41,112 nucleotides of DNA from positions 1 to 41,112 of the forward strand of contig CALUQI010000004.1 in assembly GCA_944322875.1 (NCBI GenBank), in the 5' to 3' direction. The notes under the pieces are model-generated. The model was not told the DNA's origin. It ran no database searches and saw only the letters and a program-made list of their open reading frames with translations. The position numbers and the translations under genes were made by a program. Shown here piece by piece: positions 1 to 7,333 of the stretch (positions are counted from its first letter, which is position 1; every line of letters begins with the position of its first letter). Source of the stretch: Candidatus Gastranaerophilales bacterium (GTDB lineage: Bacteria; Cyanobacteriota; Vampirovibrionia; Gastranaerophilales; Gastranaerophilaceae).

Positions 1-7
1 CTTCCAT
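1..7 (-). CDS. rplV: 50S ribosomal protein L22, first codons only (partial)
   Basis: Only ATG GAA G of this gene lies in the window; the rest is beyond the left edge. The start is preceded on the minus strand by AGAAGGAAAATAAAA, a good ribosome binding site, and follows the rpsS stop by 34 bases. The name rests on the invariant order rplB-rpsS-rplV in S10 operons and on L22 proteins often starting Met-Glu; the sequence itself is too short to identify. Confidence 0.6.
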
Positions 8-41
8 TTTTATTTTCCTTCTATCTTATGTGCACAAGCAC

Positions 42-323
42 TTACTTTCTTTTTGCGGTTTTGTCGGAACCTGCGTGACCCTTGAATAATCTTGTAGGTG
101 CAAATTCCCCCAATTTGTGTCCGATCATCTGCTCTGTTACGTATACCGGTACATGGGTTTTACCATTATGAACTGCAATCGTGTGGCCTAACATATCAGG
201 GATTATCATTGATGCGCGTGACCAAGTTTTTATAACTTTATGTTCCGAGTTTGCATTCATTTTTTCTATTTTCGTCTGTAGAGCCTGTTCTACATATGGA
301 CCCTTTTTTAATGAACGTGCCAT
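42..323 (-). CDS. rpsS: 30S ribosomal protein S19
   Basis: S19 sits in the head of the small subunit with S13, near the A site. The 93-residue product starts [13 protein letters not shown], the usual S19 beginning, and keeps the family core ([21 protein letters not shown], then [11 protein letters not shown]) and a basic C-terminus, at normal family length. An in-frame ATG 14 codons upstream (365) is possible, but AAAGGAG sits correctly before the ATG at 323 and the extension is not family-like, so 323 is chosen. It lies 79 bases after rplB in the S10 operon. Confidence 0.97.
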   Translation of the reverse strand: MARSLKKGPYVEQALQTKIEKMNANSEHKVIKTWSRASMIIPDMLGHTIAVHNGKTHVPVYVTEQMIGHKLGEFAPTRLFKGHAGSDKTAKRK

Positions 324-402
324 TAATTTCTCCTTTAATTTGTTTGAGTATTTTATTTTGTGCATTAATGAATATTGCTACTCTAATGCCTATAGGTTGT
401 AC

Positions 403-1230
403 CTATTTTTTCCTTCTTCTAACTATTAGTTTATCTGAAGCTTTTCCGATTTTTCTTGTTTTGTGACCAAGTGCCGGTTTGCCCCAAGGTGTTTTCGGGT
501 GTCCTCCGGGACCTGTTTTACCTTCACCACCACCGTGAGGGTGATCACAAGGGTTCATTGTTACACCGCGAACGGTTGGTCTGATCCCTAGATAACGCTT
601 CCTGCCAGCTTTTCCTATTGATAAGTTTTTAAATTCTGAATTACCTAATGTGCCGATCGTTGCCATACATTCTTTTCTTACCATTCTCATTTCTGATGAC
701 GGTAATTTTATTGTAACGTAATTACCCTCTTTTGCCATGACTTGTGCTGCATTACCTGCTGATCTTACCATGACCCCGCCGCGACCAGGTGTTAGTTCGA
801 TGTTGTGAACAATTGTTCCTAATGGAATTAATTCTAAAGGAATTGCGTTCCCGGTTTGTACCGGAGCTTCCGGACCTGATACAATTACATCACCAACATT
901 TAATCCTTCTGGTGTTAATATGTATCTCTTCTCTCCGTCTGCATAACATACCAATGAAATTCTTACATTTCTGTTCGGATCGTATTCAATTGTTTTTACT
1001 GTTGCAGGTACGCCGAATTTCTCACGCTTGAAATCTATTACTCGGTATGCCCTCTTTACACCGCCACCTTTATGACGACAAGTTATTCTACCTGTGTTAT
1101 TTCTTCCTGCTGTCTTTTTTAATGATTTTAGCAGTGATTTTTCAGGAGTTGTTGATGTGATTTCTTGATAATCACTTTTTGTCATACCTCTTTGTCCCGG
1201 AGATGTCGGATTGATTTTTCTGATTGCCAT
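403..1230 (-). CDS. rplB: 50S ribosomal protein L2
   Basis: L2 is a universal large-subunit protein needed for subunit association and the peptidyl transferase centre. The 275-residue product starts [15 protein letters not shown] and carries the conserved C-terminal [17 protein letters not shown] segment, including the His in the HPHGGGEG loop associated with peptidyl transferase activity. Length is normal. The start follows AAAAAGGAG at good spacing. It is the fifth gene of the S10 operon, 84 bases after rplW. A 6-bp inverted repeat (ATAGGT/ACCTAT, 392-406) overlaps its stop codon. Confidence 0.98.
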   Translation of the reverse strand: MAIRKINPTSPGQRGMTKSDYQEITSTTPEKSLLKSLKKTAGRNNTGRITCRHKGGGVKRAYRVIDFKREKFGVPATVKTIEYDPNRNVRISLVCYADGEKRYILTPEGLNVGDVIVSGPEAPVQTGNAIPLELIPLGTIVHNIELTPGRGGVMVRSAGNAAQVMAKEGNYVTIKLPSSEMRMVRKECMATIGTLGNSEFKNLSIGKAGRKRYLGIRPTVRGVTMNPCDHPHGGGEGKTGPGGHPKTPWGKPALGHKTRKIGKASDKLIVRRRKK

Positions 1231-1314
1231 TTCTTTCTCCTTTTTGGCTTTGTACTGCTTGTGGGACCTATGCCTTTCGCCCCTGTTCTCGGAATTGTGT
1301 CCGATTCCTGTTTA

Positions 1315-1623
1315 TTATGCTCCGACGAGTTCTTCTATCGGATCGCCTTCGATTGTTACGATGGCTTTTTTAGAACTGTCGGTTCTGCCAAACTTGTATC
1401 CCATTCTTTTTGAATGTGATGGCATATAAACAGTTCTTACTTTCTTAACTTTCCTGCCAGGAAATGCTAATTCTACTGCTTGTGCTATCTCAACTTTGGT
1501 TGCATCTTTGTTTACTTCAAAAGTGTATTGCCCAATTGTTGTTGCACCTACTGACTTCTCTGTAATCAATGGTTTCTTGATTATGTCATATAACTTTTCC
1601 GTATTTGTTCTTTCTTTACTCAT
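1315..1623 (-). CDS. rplW: 50S ribosomal protein L23
   Basis: L23 binds 23S rRNA at the exit of the peptide tunnel, where trigger factor and SRP dock. The 102-residue protein has the family signature near its N-terminus (IIKKPLITEKSV), the FEVNKDATKVEIAQAVE stretch and a basic C-terminal part that includes GRKVKKVRTV. Its ATG overlaps the rplD stop by one base (TAATG), so translation is probably coupled to L4; an AAAGG motif eight bases before the ATG can also serve. Length and position are normal. Confidence 0.96.
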   Translation of the reverse strand: MSKERTNTEKLYDIIKKPLITEKSVGATTIGQYTFEVNKDATKVEIAQAVELAFPGRKVKKVRTVYMPSHSKRMGYKFGRTDSSKKAIVTIEGDPIEELVGA

Positions 1624-2249
1624 TATTGTAACCTTTCAGTTATTTCATTTACGGCAGATTCTGTCATAACAACAAAATCAGCTTCCAATAAGTCTTTTAC
1701 ATTTAAGTTTGAAGGTAAGATTATCTTTATGCTTGGAATGTTTCTTGCTGAAAGTTCCAAATTCTTGTTTTCATCAGCTTTTATGTCTGCAACTATTAGT
1801 GTCTTACCTGTTACGTTTAATGACTTTAATGCACTAACCATTAATTTGGTCTTTGGTTCGGTTATTGCTGAAAAATCTTTAACAATGATAAGTTGAGATT
1901 CTTTTGCTGATAATGCTGATTTTAAAGCGAGTTTCCTTGCTTTTTGCGGCATTGAAAAACCGTAATCTCTCGGTTTTGGCCCGAAAATTACTCCGCCGCC
2001 TGCAAATAATGGTGATCTTAATGAACCTGCTCTTGCGCGGCCAGTACCTTTTTGCTTCCAAGGTTTTTTACCACCGCCTGATACTTCAGCTCTGGTTTTT
2101 GCACATGCTGAACCTTGACGACCATTGTTTAATTGTCTTCTAAGTGCCAGGTGCATTACGTGTATATTTGGCTCCACACCAAATACTTCCTTATTTAGTG
2201 TTATTTCACCAAGTTTTTCTCCGTTTGTACTTAAAATTTCTTTTGACAT
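1623..2249 (-). CDS. rplD: 50S ribosomal protein L4
   Basis: L4 is an early assembly protein lining the peptide tunnel; in enterobacteria it also represses the S10 operon by binding the mRNA leader. The 208-residue protein has the typical tunnel loop (KTRAEVSGGGKKPWKQKGTG, then RARAGSLRSPLFAGGGV), which identifies the family. The start follows AAGGAAAGTAAA. Whether L4 autoregulates here cannot be read from the protein; the leader of this operon does not obviously resemble the E. coli S10 leader. Confidence 0.97.
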   Translation of the reverse strand: MSKEILSTNGEKLGEITLNKEVFGVEPNIHVMHLALRRQLNNGRQGSACAKTRAEVSGGGKKPWKQKGTGRARAGSLRSPLFAGGGVIFGPKPRDYGFSMPQKARKLALKSALSAKESQLIIVKDFSAITEPKTKLMVSALKSLNVTGKTLIVADIKADENKNLELSARNIPSIKIILPSNLNVKDLLEADFVVMTESAVNEITERLQ

Positions 2250-2349
2250 TTTACTTTCCTTTTCTATCTCTGCCTGTTACCCCTTTCGGAAAATCCGCTT
2301 TATTTGGCAACTCGGGATTTTTTAAACTTTTCTGTTTATTTGTGATTTT

Positions 2350-2985
2350 CTAATTCCATTTCGTACGTGATGGAACGATTGTTACTAATCTGCCTTCACA
2401 ACCAGGAACTGAACCCTTTACTAATATTAAGCTGTTAGCTGAGTCAACTCTGACTAATTTTAATTTAGTTATGGTTACTCGTTCATTACCCATGTTACCT
2501 GCCATTCTCTTGCCTTTGATAACTCGGCTCGGTGTTGTACCTGCACCAATTGAACCAGGTTCTCTGTGGTTCTTTGAACCGTGTCCCATCGGACCACGTC
2601 CAAAATTCCATCTCTTTACTGTACCTTGGAATCCCTTACCTATTGATCGACCTGTTACATCCACTTTATCTACATTGTCAAGTACTGATAGTTCAATTTT
2701 ATCCCCAACTTTGTAGTCCTGAGGATTCTCAACTCTGAACTCTTGTAAGTGTCTGTAATTGTTTAAGCTGTTTTTCTTGAAATGTCCTAATTCAGCCTTG
2801 GTTAAATGTTTTTCCTTAGCTGATATTGTTCCGACTTGTATAGCATTGTAACCGTCGGTTTCTTCTGTTTTCACTTGAGTTACAACAGTTTCATCAACTT
2901 TGATTACAGTCACCGGAATAGCCAAACCCTGTTCATCAAAGATTTGTGTCATTCCTACTTTTTTTCCTATTACACCTAGTGTCAT
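2350..2985 (-). CDS. rplC: 50S ribosomal protein L3
   Basis: L3 starts assembly of the 3' domain of 23S rRNA and reaches toward the peptidyl transferase centre. The 211-residue protein starts MTLGVIGKKVGMTQIFDE, carries the family signature around GKGFQGTVKRWNFGRGPMGHG and the central loop containing GSIGAGTTPSRVIKGKRM. Length is normal. The start follows AGAAAGGTAAAAAC. The 194-base gap to rpsJ upstream is unusually long for this operon and contains RNA-like structure, annotated separately. Confidence 0.97.
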   Translation of the reverse strand: MTLGVIGKKVGMTQIFDEQGLAIPVTVIKVDETVVTQVKTEETDGYNAIQVGTISAKEKHLTKAELGHFKKNSLNNYRHLQEFRVENPQDYKVGDKIELSVLDNVDKVDVTGRSIGKGFQGTVKRWNFGRGPMGHGSKNHREPGSIGAGTTPSRVIKGKRMAGNMGNERVTITKLKLVRVDSANSLILVKGSVPGCEGRLVTIVPSRTKWN

Positions 2986-3000
2986 GTTTTTACCTTTCTA

Positions 3001-3116
3001 GCTCGCCTTACTTGGCATGAATTTTATTCATGTTTCAGGTTTGCATTTTCTCTTGCGAGCGCTACGTACCTTTTGCTTTACCTTGAGGGATTTCACCTCT
3101 CATCCTCAATCTGAGG
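3001..3116 (-). promoter_or_regulatory. structured rpsJ-rplC intergenic RNA segment
   Basis: The 194-base gap between rpsJ and rplC contains several inverted repeats that would fold in the mRNA: a perfect 7-bp hairpin CATGAAT-TTT-ATTCATG (3016-3032) nested in an outer stem GCTCGC/GCGAGC (3001-3006 with 3055-3060), and a 5-bp hairpin CCTCA-ATC-TGAGG (3104-3116) whose left arm could instead pair with TTGAGG at 3083-3088. Mutually exclusive pairings of this kind are typical of attenuators or protein-binding sites. No known Rfam family is recognised, so function is inference. Confidence 0.4.
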
Positions 3117-3179
3117 AAGTCGCAGTTCACATTATCTATGCATAATGCTATTAAATTTTCAATCTTTTAGGGGGGAATA

Positions 3180-3500
3180 TTATAATTTTACTTCAATATC
3201 CACTCCAGCAGGTAAATCTAATCTGCTTAACTCTTCAGTTGTCTGTTGAGTCGGTTCGTATATATCTATTATACGCTTGTGTGTTCTTAGTTCAAAATGC
3301 TCACGTGATTTCTTATCAACATGAGGTGATCTTAGAACACAATATATACGTCTCTTTGTAGGTAAAGGAATAGGGCCGGCTACTTTAGCATCTGTTCTTT
3401 TTGCTGTCTCTACGATTTTGTCCGAAGATACGTCAATAAGTTTGTGATCGTATGCTTTTAAACAAACTCTGATCCTTTGTCTTTTAGTACTACTTGCCAT
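3180..3500 (-). CDS. rpsJ: 30S ribosomal protein S10
   Basis: S10 is a small-subunit head protein and, in many bacteria, also the NusE antitermination factor that binds NusB. The 106-residue product has the complete family pattern: [37 protein letters not shown], then [19 protein letters not shown]. An in-frame ATG two codons upstream (3506) is rejected because AAAGGA abuts it directly while standing six bases before the ATG at 3500. It is the first gene of the S10 operon, about 105 bases downstream of a strong promoter. fusA and tuf are not adjacent; the min genes lie upstream instead. Confidence 0.97.
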   Translation of the reverse strand: MASSTKRQRIRVCLKAYDHKLIDVSSDKIVETAKRTDAKVAGPIPLPTKRRIYCVLRSPHVDKKSREHFELRTHKRIIDIYEPTQQTTEELSRLDLPAGVDIEVKL

Positions 3501-3610
3501 GTGCATTCCTTTTTCTATATTGTGTTACACGTACAGAAAACCCGTTGGGGTCCTCCTTAACCTGAAGTATGCTATTAATATTTCGGTGTCACTATACTCC
3601 AAGCATATTG

Positions 3611-3639
3611 ATACTAAAACAAACATTCTTCACTGTCAA
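3611..3639 (-). promoter_or_regulatory. sigma-70-type promoter of the S10 operon
   Basis: On the minus strand a perfect -35 TTGACA (3634-3639) is followed after 17 bases by TAGTAT (3611-3616). Transcription should start near 3604, giving a leader of about 105 bases before rpsJ. The leader (3501-3604) contains an AAGGAGGA at 3551-3558 with no ATG behind it and a short ACCC/GGGT hairpin next to it, so it may have a regulatory role. Confidence 0.8.
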
Positions 3640-3931
3640 CATTGTTTTTTGTAAATTGTTTAAAATTCGTTACATGTGTTTTTAAATAATTGTAAAAAAT
3701 GTAAAGATAAATTTTAAAATCCCTGAAACTGCACTGTAATATCCGCATTGTTATAGTATACTCAAAGCCCTTCTGTAGTAATACCTACAACCATTTATTA
3801 AAACGGAAGTGCAAATTTTATTAAGATAGATTTTTGCCTCTGGAATTTAAAAACACTAAAGGGGAAGCTGTTATAACCTTTAATGATAATAAATTCTTAA
3901 ATTAAATGAGTAAAGAAATGTTGAATAAGAC
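3640..3931. other. AT-rich intergenic region upstream of the S10 promoter
   Basis: About 290 bases between the S10 promoter and the hairpin at the end of the min operon. No open frame with a ribosome binding site, no RNA gene and no convincing second promoter is seen. An ATG at 3906 on the plus strand opens a short frame, but it runs through the hairpin and antisense to minE without an SD and is not called. Confidence 0.5.
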
Positions 3932-3961
3932 TACGGCGGGCATTGCCCGCCGTAATTTTTT
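3932..3961. terminator. hairpin at the end of the min operon
   Basis: A perfect 10-bp GC-rich inverted repeat (TACGGCGGGC, loop ATT, GCCCGCCGTA; 3932-3954) lies directly against the minE stop codon and is followed on the plus strand by six Ts (3956-3961). On the minus strand the sequence after the hairpin (GTCTTATTC) is only weakly T-rich. It probably ends minCDE transcripts and blocks plus-strand transcription. The T tract also encodes the minE stop. Confidence 0.7.
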
Positions 3962-4559
3962 ATTCTTTCTTTTTCGGATTTTTCTTTTCGCATTCAATGT
4001 CGTCTGAAAGTTCACATTCTCTGCATTCGCCGCAGATTTCTTTATCAGGAAATTTTTTGACCTTTTTTATAGTTTTATCTTTTTCAAGATTGTCTTCTAT
4101 AATATTTTCTTTTATTGAATCTTCAATTATCTCTTCTGATTCCTCTTGTGATTCCTCTCCTGATTTCTCTTGTGATTCCTCTTGTGATTCCTCAGTTGTC
4201 TCTTGTTCTGTAGACTCAAGTTCGGTTTCTTTAGATTCTTCTTCTGCAAGAGCTTTTTCTATTTCTTCTTCGTCTTTTGCTCGAATTACCGGAATAGAAA
4301 GCATTAATGCCATTTGGTCACCCTCTTGTTCAAGATTAAGTTCCAATGCATCTTTATCCATTTCCAGATATTTTGATAAGAGTTCAACAAGTTCGCCACG
4401 CATTTTTTCCAAAAGTTGCGGGGTTAGATTTGTTCTATCTTGCATTAAAACCACTCGTAATCGATTACAAGCAACATCTTTAGCACTTTCCTCTTCCTCG
4501 GCCTGACGGAAAAAACCCAATAATTTGTTATATAATTCTGTGAATATGTTATCTCTCAT
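3960..4559 (-). CDS. minE: cell division topological specificity factor MinE with long acidic, cysteine-ended tail
   Basis: MinE stimulates the MinD ATPase and drives MinCD off the membrane so that Z-rings form at mid-cell. Residues 1-95 are a complete MinE: an amphipathic membrane-binding N-terminus (NIFTELYNKLLGFF), the MinD-contact helix (KDVACNRLRVVLMQDR) and the topological domain up to MLSIPVIRAK. MinE is normally 85-100 residues, but this product has 199. Residues 97-170 are a Glu/Ser-rich low-complexity stretch partly made by a 12-bp tandem repeat, and residues 176-190 form C-x2-C-x2-C-x7-C (C176, C179, C182, C190) before a Lys-rich end. The tail continues in one frame without disruption, so it is probably real. 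Last gene of minCDE, two bases after minD. Tail function unknown; metal binding is a guess. Confidence 0.92.
   Translation of the reverse strand: MRDNIFTELYNKLLGFFRQAEEEESAKDVACNRLRVVLMQDRTNLTPQLLEKMRGELVELLSKYLEMDKDALELNLEQEGDQMALMLSIPVIRAKDEEEIEKALAEEESKETELESTEQETTEESQEESQEKSGEESQEESEEIIEDSIKENIIEDNLEKDKTIKKVKKFPDKEICGECRECELSDDIECEKKNPKKKE
4138..4197 (-). repeat. 12-bp tandem repeat within minE
   Basis: Five consecutive imperfect copies of GATTCCTCTTGT (plus-strand reading) start at 4138, 4150, 4162, 4174 and 4186. On the minus strand they encode Glu-Ser-rich units such as ESQE in the MinE tail. The unit length is a multiple of three, so copy-number changes would keep frame. Confidence 0.85.
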
Positions 4560-4561
4560 TT

Positions 4562-5377
4562 TTATTTCTCCTTAACCATTAGACCTTTGAAAAATTTTTT
4601 TACTTTTGCGACTACACTGGTTTCCTCTTCTAGGTTTATAAACTCAACTTCTTCGCCTAGAATTCTTTTAGCAACGTTTGTATAGGCACGTCCTGCAAGA
4701 GATTTTTCATCGTTTACTATCGGTTCACCTTTGTTTGTTGATGTGATAATGCCCGTATCTTCAGGTATTATGCCAATTAAATCTGCTGAAAGTATTTCTA
4801 CAACATCTTCTACACTCATCATGTCTTTTGATTTTATAAGATTTGGGCGAACTCGGTTTAAAAGCAATCTATATGATTCAATTTCTTCTTTTGCTTCTAA
4901 AAGACCGATAATTCTGTCTGCATCACGTACGGCTGACATTTCCGGAGTCGTTACCACTATGGCTTCGGTTGCACCTGCAACTGCGTTTTGAAATCCTTGT
5001 TCTATTCCAGCAGGACAGTCCACAAGAATATAGTCATAGTCTTCTTTTAGTTTTTCACATATTTCTTTTAATTGTTCTTCCGTTACCGCACTTTTGTCTC
5101 GTGTTTGTGCTGCCGCCAGCAGACATAGATTCGGATTTTTCTTGTCTTTAACAAGTGCTTGCTTGAGTTTACACCTTTCTTCCACTACATCTACTATTGT
5201 GTATACTATTCTGTTTTCTAAGCCCAAAAGCAAGTCTAGGTTCCGAAGACCTAAATCTGTATCTATCATTACAACTTTATTTCCTAATTTTGCGAGGGCT
5301 GTTCCGATATTTGCGCTGGCTGTGGTCTTACCTACACCACCTTTACCGGATGTGATTACGATAACTCTACCGCTCAT
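4562..5377 (-). CDS. minD: septum site-determining ATPase MinD
   Basis: MinD is a membrane-cycling P-loop ATPase that carries MinC to the membrane and oscillates with MinE. The 271-residue protein has the deviant Walker A GKGGVGKTT (residues 11-19), the MIDTDLGLRNLD switch I region and the ILVDCPAGIE Walker B/switch II. Its C-terminus (AKVKKFFKGLM) matches the amphipathic membrane-targeting helix. Length is normal. The start follows TAAGGAG. It lies 10 bases after minC, and its stop codon is part of the SD sequence for minE, so the three genes are one unit. Confidence 0.98.
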   Translation of the reverse strand: MSGRVIVITSGKGGVGKTTASANIGTALAKLGNKVVMIDTDLGLRNLDLLLGLENRIVYTIVDVVEERCKLKQALVKDKKNPNLCLLAAAQTRDKSAVTEEQLKEICEKLKEDYDYILVDCPAGIEQGFQNAVAGATEAIVVTTPEMSAVRDADRIIGLLEAKEEIESYRLLLNRVRPNLIKSKDMMSVEDVVEILSADLIGIIPEDTGIITSTNKGEPIVNDEKSLAGRAYTNVAKRILGEEVEFINLEEETSVVAKVKKFFKGLMVKEK

Positions 5378-5387
5378 GTATTTCTCC

Positions 5388-6215
5388 TTAATTTTCTGTT
5401 AGTTTGTTTATAATTATATTTTTCCTAAATATTCTTGCTTCTTCAGGGGTGAATTCGTTTGTCTTTTGAACAAACGGTGTATTTGCTCCATCGGGTCTTC
5501 TGGCAAAAATATCTGCAATACGCAGTTGAATTGCATTCATTTTCAAGGCGCGGATTCTTGCTTGGGTATTCCCCTCATTGCCCGCGTGTGCTATGCCGCC
5601 TAATATCCCCCATACTGTTATATCGCCTTTTGCAATAATCTCAGATCCAGGGTTAACGTCCCCTACTATAACAAGGTTGCCGTCTGAAGTGATACTTTGT
5701 CCTGAACGGATTGTTTTCTTGAGATATAATGTCGGAAGCTTTTCGGATTCCTTTTTTAACTCCAATGTCGCTTCATCTTCCTCTGTTACCATTTCTTCGG
5801 CTATTTCTAATACTTCCTTTTCGGCTTCTTTTTCCTTTTCAAAATCATTATCGCCGAATATCTTATCTAAAGCATTTTCTACTTCAGGACTTATACTCGT
5901 TGTCATTTCAAAATCAGGGGCTTCTACTATGTTTTCTAATTCAGAAATTTCAATATTTAATGACTTTGCTGAATCAATTGTCTCAGGTGCATTTGTGCTT
6001 ATAAATTCTATTTCGGAATTCATAGACTCAACAAGTGCCTTGATGCTTGTTAATTCTGTTTGCGTAAGAGCTACATTGCCCAATTTTAAACATACCTGTT
6101 TGTTTTGTGCTTCCGGTATGTCAAGTATTCTGGATAATTCATATATTATCTCAGATGTTTTCCTTGCATTGCTCAAGTCAACGATGAATCCGTTTTCTAC
6201 ATATCCCTTGTCCAT
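5388..6215 (-). CDS. minC: septum site-determining protein MinC
   Basis: MinC, recruited by MinD, inhibits FtsZ polymerisation away from mid-cell. The 275-residue product has an N-terminal FtsZ-inhibiting domain (about 1-95), a long Glu-rich linker (about 100-160) and the C-terminal beta-helical domain that dimerises and binds MinD, with IRSGQ and WGILGGIAHAGNEG motifs. The longer frame to 6242 is rejected because GGAAGGA stands five bases before the ATG at 6215. It is the first min gene, 85 bases after the lytic transglycosylase gene; no separate promoter is evident in that gap. Confidence 0.95.
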   Translation of the reverse strand: MDKGYVENGFIVDLSNARKTSEIIYELSRILDIPEAQNKQVCLKLGNVALTQTELTSIKALVESMNSEIEFISTNAPETIDSAKSLNIEISELENIVEAPDFEMTTSISPEVENALDKIFGDNDFEKEKEAEKEVLEIAEEMVTEEDEATLELKKESEKLPTLYLKKTIRSGQSITSDGNLVIVGDVNPGSEIIAKGDITVWGILGGIAHAGNEGNTQARIRALKMNAIQLRIADIFARRPDGANTPFVQKTNEFTPEEARIFRKNIIINKLTEN

Positions 6216-6300
6216 CTTTTTCCTTCCAATCATGGTTAACATTCATGACATTACACGAAAAAGATTTTTACTGCAACGGTATATTTAGATTTGTAATAAA

Positions 6301-7179
6301 TTATTTACTGAAAATTGATTCATCTACTTTTTTATTTTCTATTCTTTTTGATAATTCAGTTTTTGTTATTTTACCGTCTTTATTTATATCCAAACCTTTG
6401 TTTTGTTTGTAGGATAGTCTGCCTTTTTCTGTTAAAACTTCATTCTTCGCATACTTGGGAAGTAATGTTAATGCGTATAAATCCCCGCTGCTTAGTTTTT
6501 GATTACTGCTAAAACCTGCATATTTTTTAACCATTTTGAAATATTTTTCTACGTAGTTAAGTTGTTCTACTGGACTCATTCTTAATAGTTTTTCTGTAGT
6601 TGTACCAAGTTCGTGTGCTGTTTTTGGCATAAATTGTAAAAGACCTGTAGCTCCAGTTTGTCTGTTAACAGCTGTACTTTCGAGTCCTGACTCTGAATTT
6701 AACAGTGCAAGTATGTCTTTATAATTACAATTTATGTTGTTTGCAATTTCTTTAACTCGGTTTAGGAATTCTGGTCCAAGTTTTTTAGAATTGTTCTTTA
6801 TATTGCTATCAGCTGAACTTTTTTGGTTTGAAGGTGTTTTTATTTTTGCGTTATCATCTCCTGCATTTGTTAAGGATGAAGATGAGGGCATTTTTTTATA
6901 ATCTAATGGTTCATTTTGCGGGGTTGATTCAAATCTTCTTGGTTGGGAAAAAATGTTCTTAGGTGTATTTTGAAATGCAAGCGGCATTAATGTAGACATA
7001 AACATTAAGGAAGAAAATAGACCTAATTGTAACCCAGGCATAAACCCTGTTGTAAACGGTACAAAAGGTATAGGAGCAGCTATAAATCCGGGTCTTACCG
7101 GTCTGCAAAAATTGTATGCTGGCACACAATATCTGTTTATTACAAATGGATTATTCATATATCTGAATGATAAATACAT
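6301..7179 (-). CDS. SLT-type lytic transglycosylase with EF-hand loop
   Basis: The product (292 residues) probably cleaves the MurNAc-GlcNAc bond of peptidoglycan. Residues about 138-245 are a transglycosylase SLT domain: catalytic Glu163 in LLNSESGLESTAVN, then GATGLLQFMPKTAHELG. Near the C-terminus residues 264-275 (DINKDGKITKTE) fit the 12-residue EF-hand loop at all calcium-ligand positions, so calcium may control it. The N-terminal 90 residues are Pro/Phe/Met-rich with one hydrophobic stretch (about 47-68) but no standard signal peptide, so export is uncertain. The start follows AAAAGGGG. Its position upstream of minCDE on the same strand suggests co-expression with division genes (inference). 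Confidence 0.85.
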   Translation of the reverse strand: MYLSFRYMNNPFVINRYCVPAYNFCRPVRPGFIAAPIPFVPFTTGFMPGLQLGLFSSLMFMSTLMPLAFQNTPKNIFSQPRRFESTPQNEPLDYKKMPSSSSLTNAGDDNAKIKTPSNQKSSADSNIKNNSKKLGPEFLNRVKEIANNINCNYKDILALLNSESGLESTAVNRQTGATGLLQFMPKTAHELGTTTEKLLRMSPVEQLNYVEKYFKMVKKYAGFSSNQKLSSGDLYALTLLPKYAKNEVLTEKGRLSYKQNKGLDINKDGKITKTELSKRIENKKVDESIFSK

Positions 7180-7279
7180 GTTTGCCCCTTTTAAATATTC
7201 CCCGTACTTATATTAAATATTTTTGTTTATAAAAATTGCCATGATTGTTAATATATGTTAAAAAATGTTTAGGGTAGCT

Positions 7280-7309
7280 TTGTGATATATCTCATGTTTA
7301 TTGTATTAT
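7280..7309 (+). promoter_or_regulatory. putative promoter and palindromic operator of the Nudix-regulator operon
   Basis: TTGTGA (7280-7285) and TATTAT (7304-7309) are spaced 18 bases and could be -35 and -10 elements. The -35 overlaps an imperfect palindrome, TGTGATATATCTCA (7281-7294), in which 12 of 14 positions are symmetric, as expected for a dimeric repressor site. The first gene downstream is a Nudix-like regulator, so autoregulation is plausible. The promoter match is moderate. Confidence 0.4.
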
Positions 7310-7333
7310 ATTCTGTGAGGGAATGAGATTAAT

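Noticed and set aside
3906-4010. Short plus-strand frame starting at 3906
   Set aside because: No SD, passes through the min terminator hairpin and runs antisense to minE.
3943-4506. Plus-strand Ser-rich 187-residue frame opposite minE
   Set aside because: It is the mirror of the Glu/Ser repeat in the MinE tail on the other strand; minE has the correct domain and SD.
5578-6288. Plus-strand 236-residue frame opposite minC
   Set aside because: Antisense shadow; the minus strand encodes a complete MinC with both domains.
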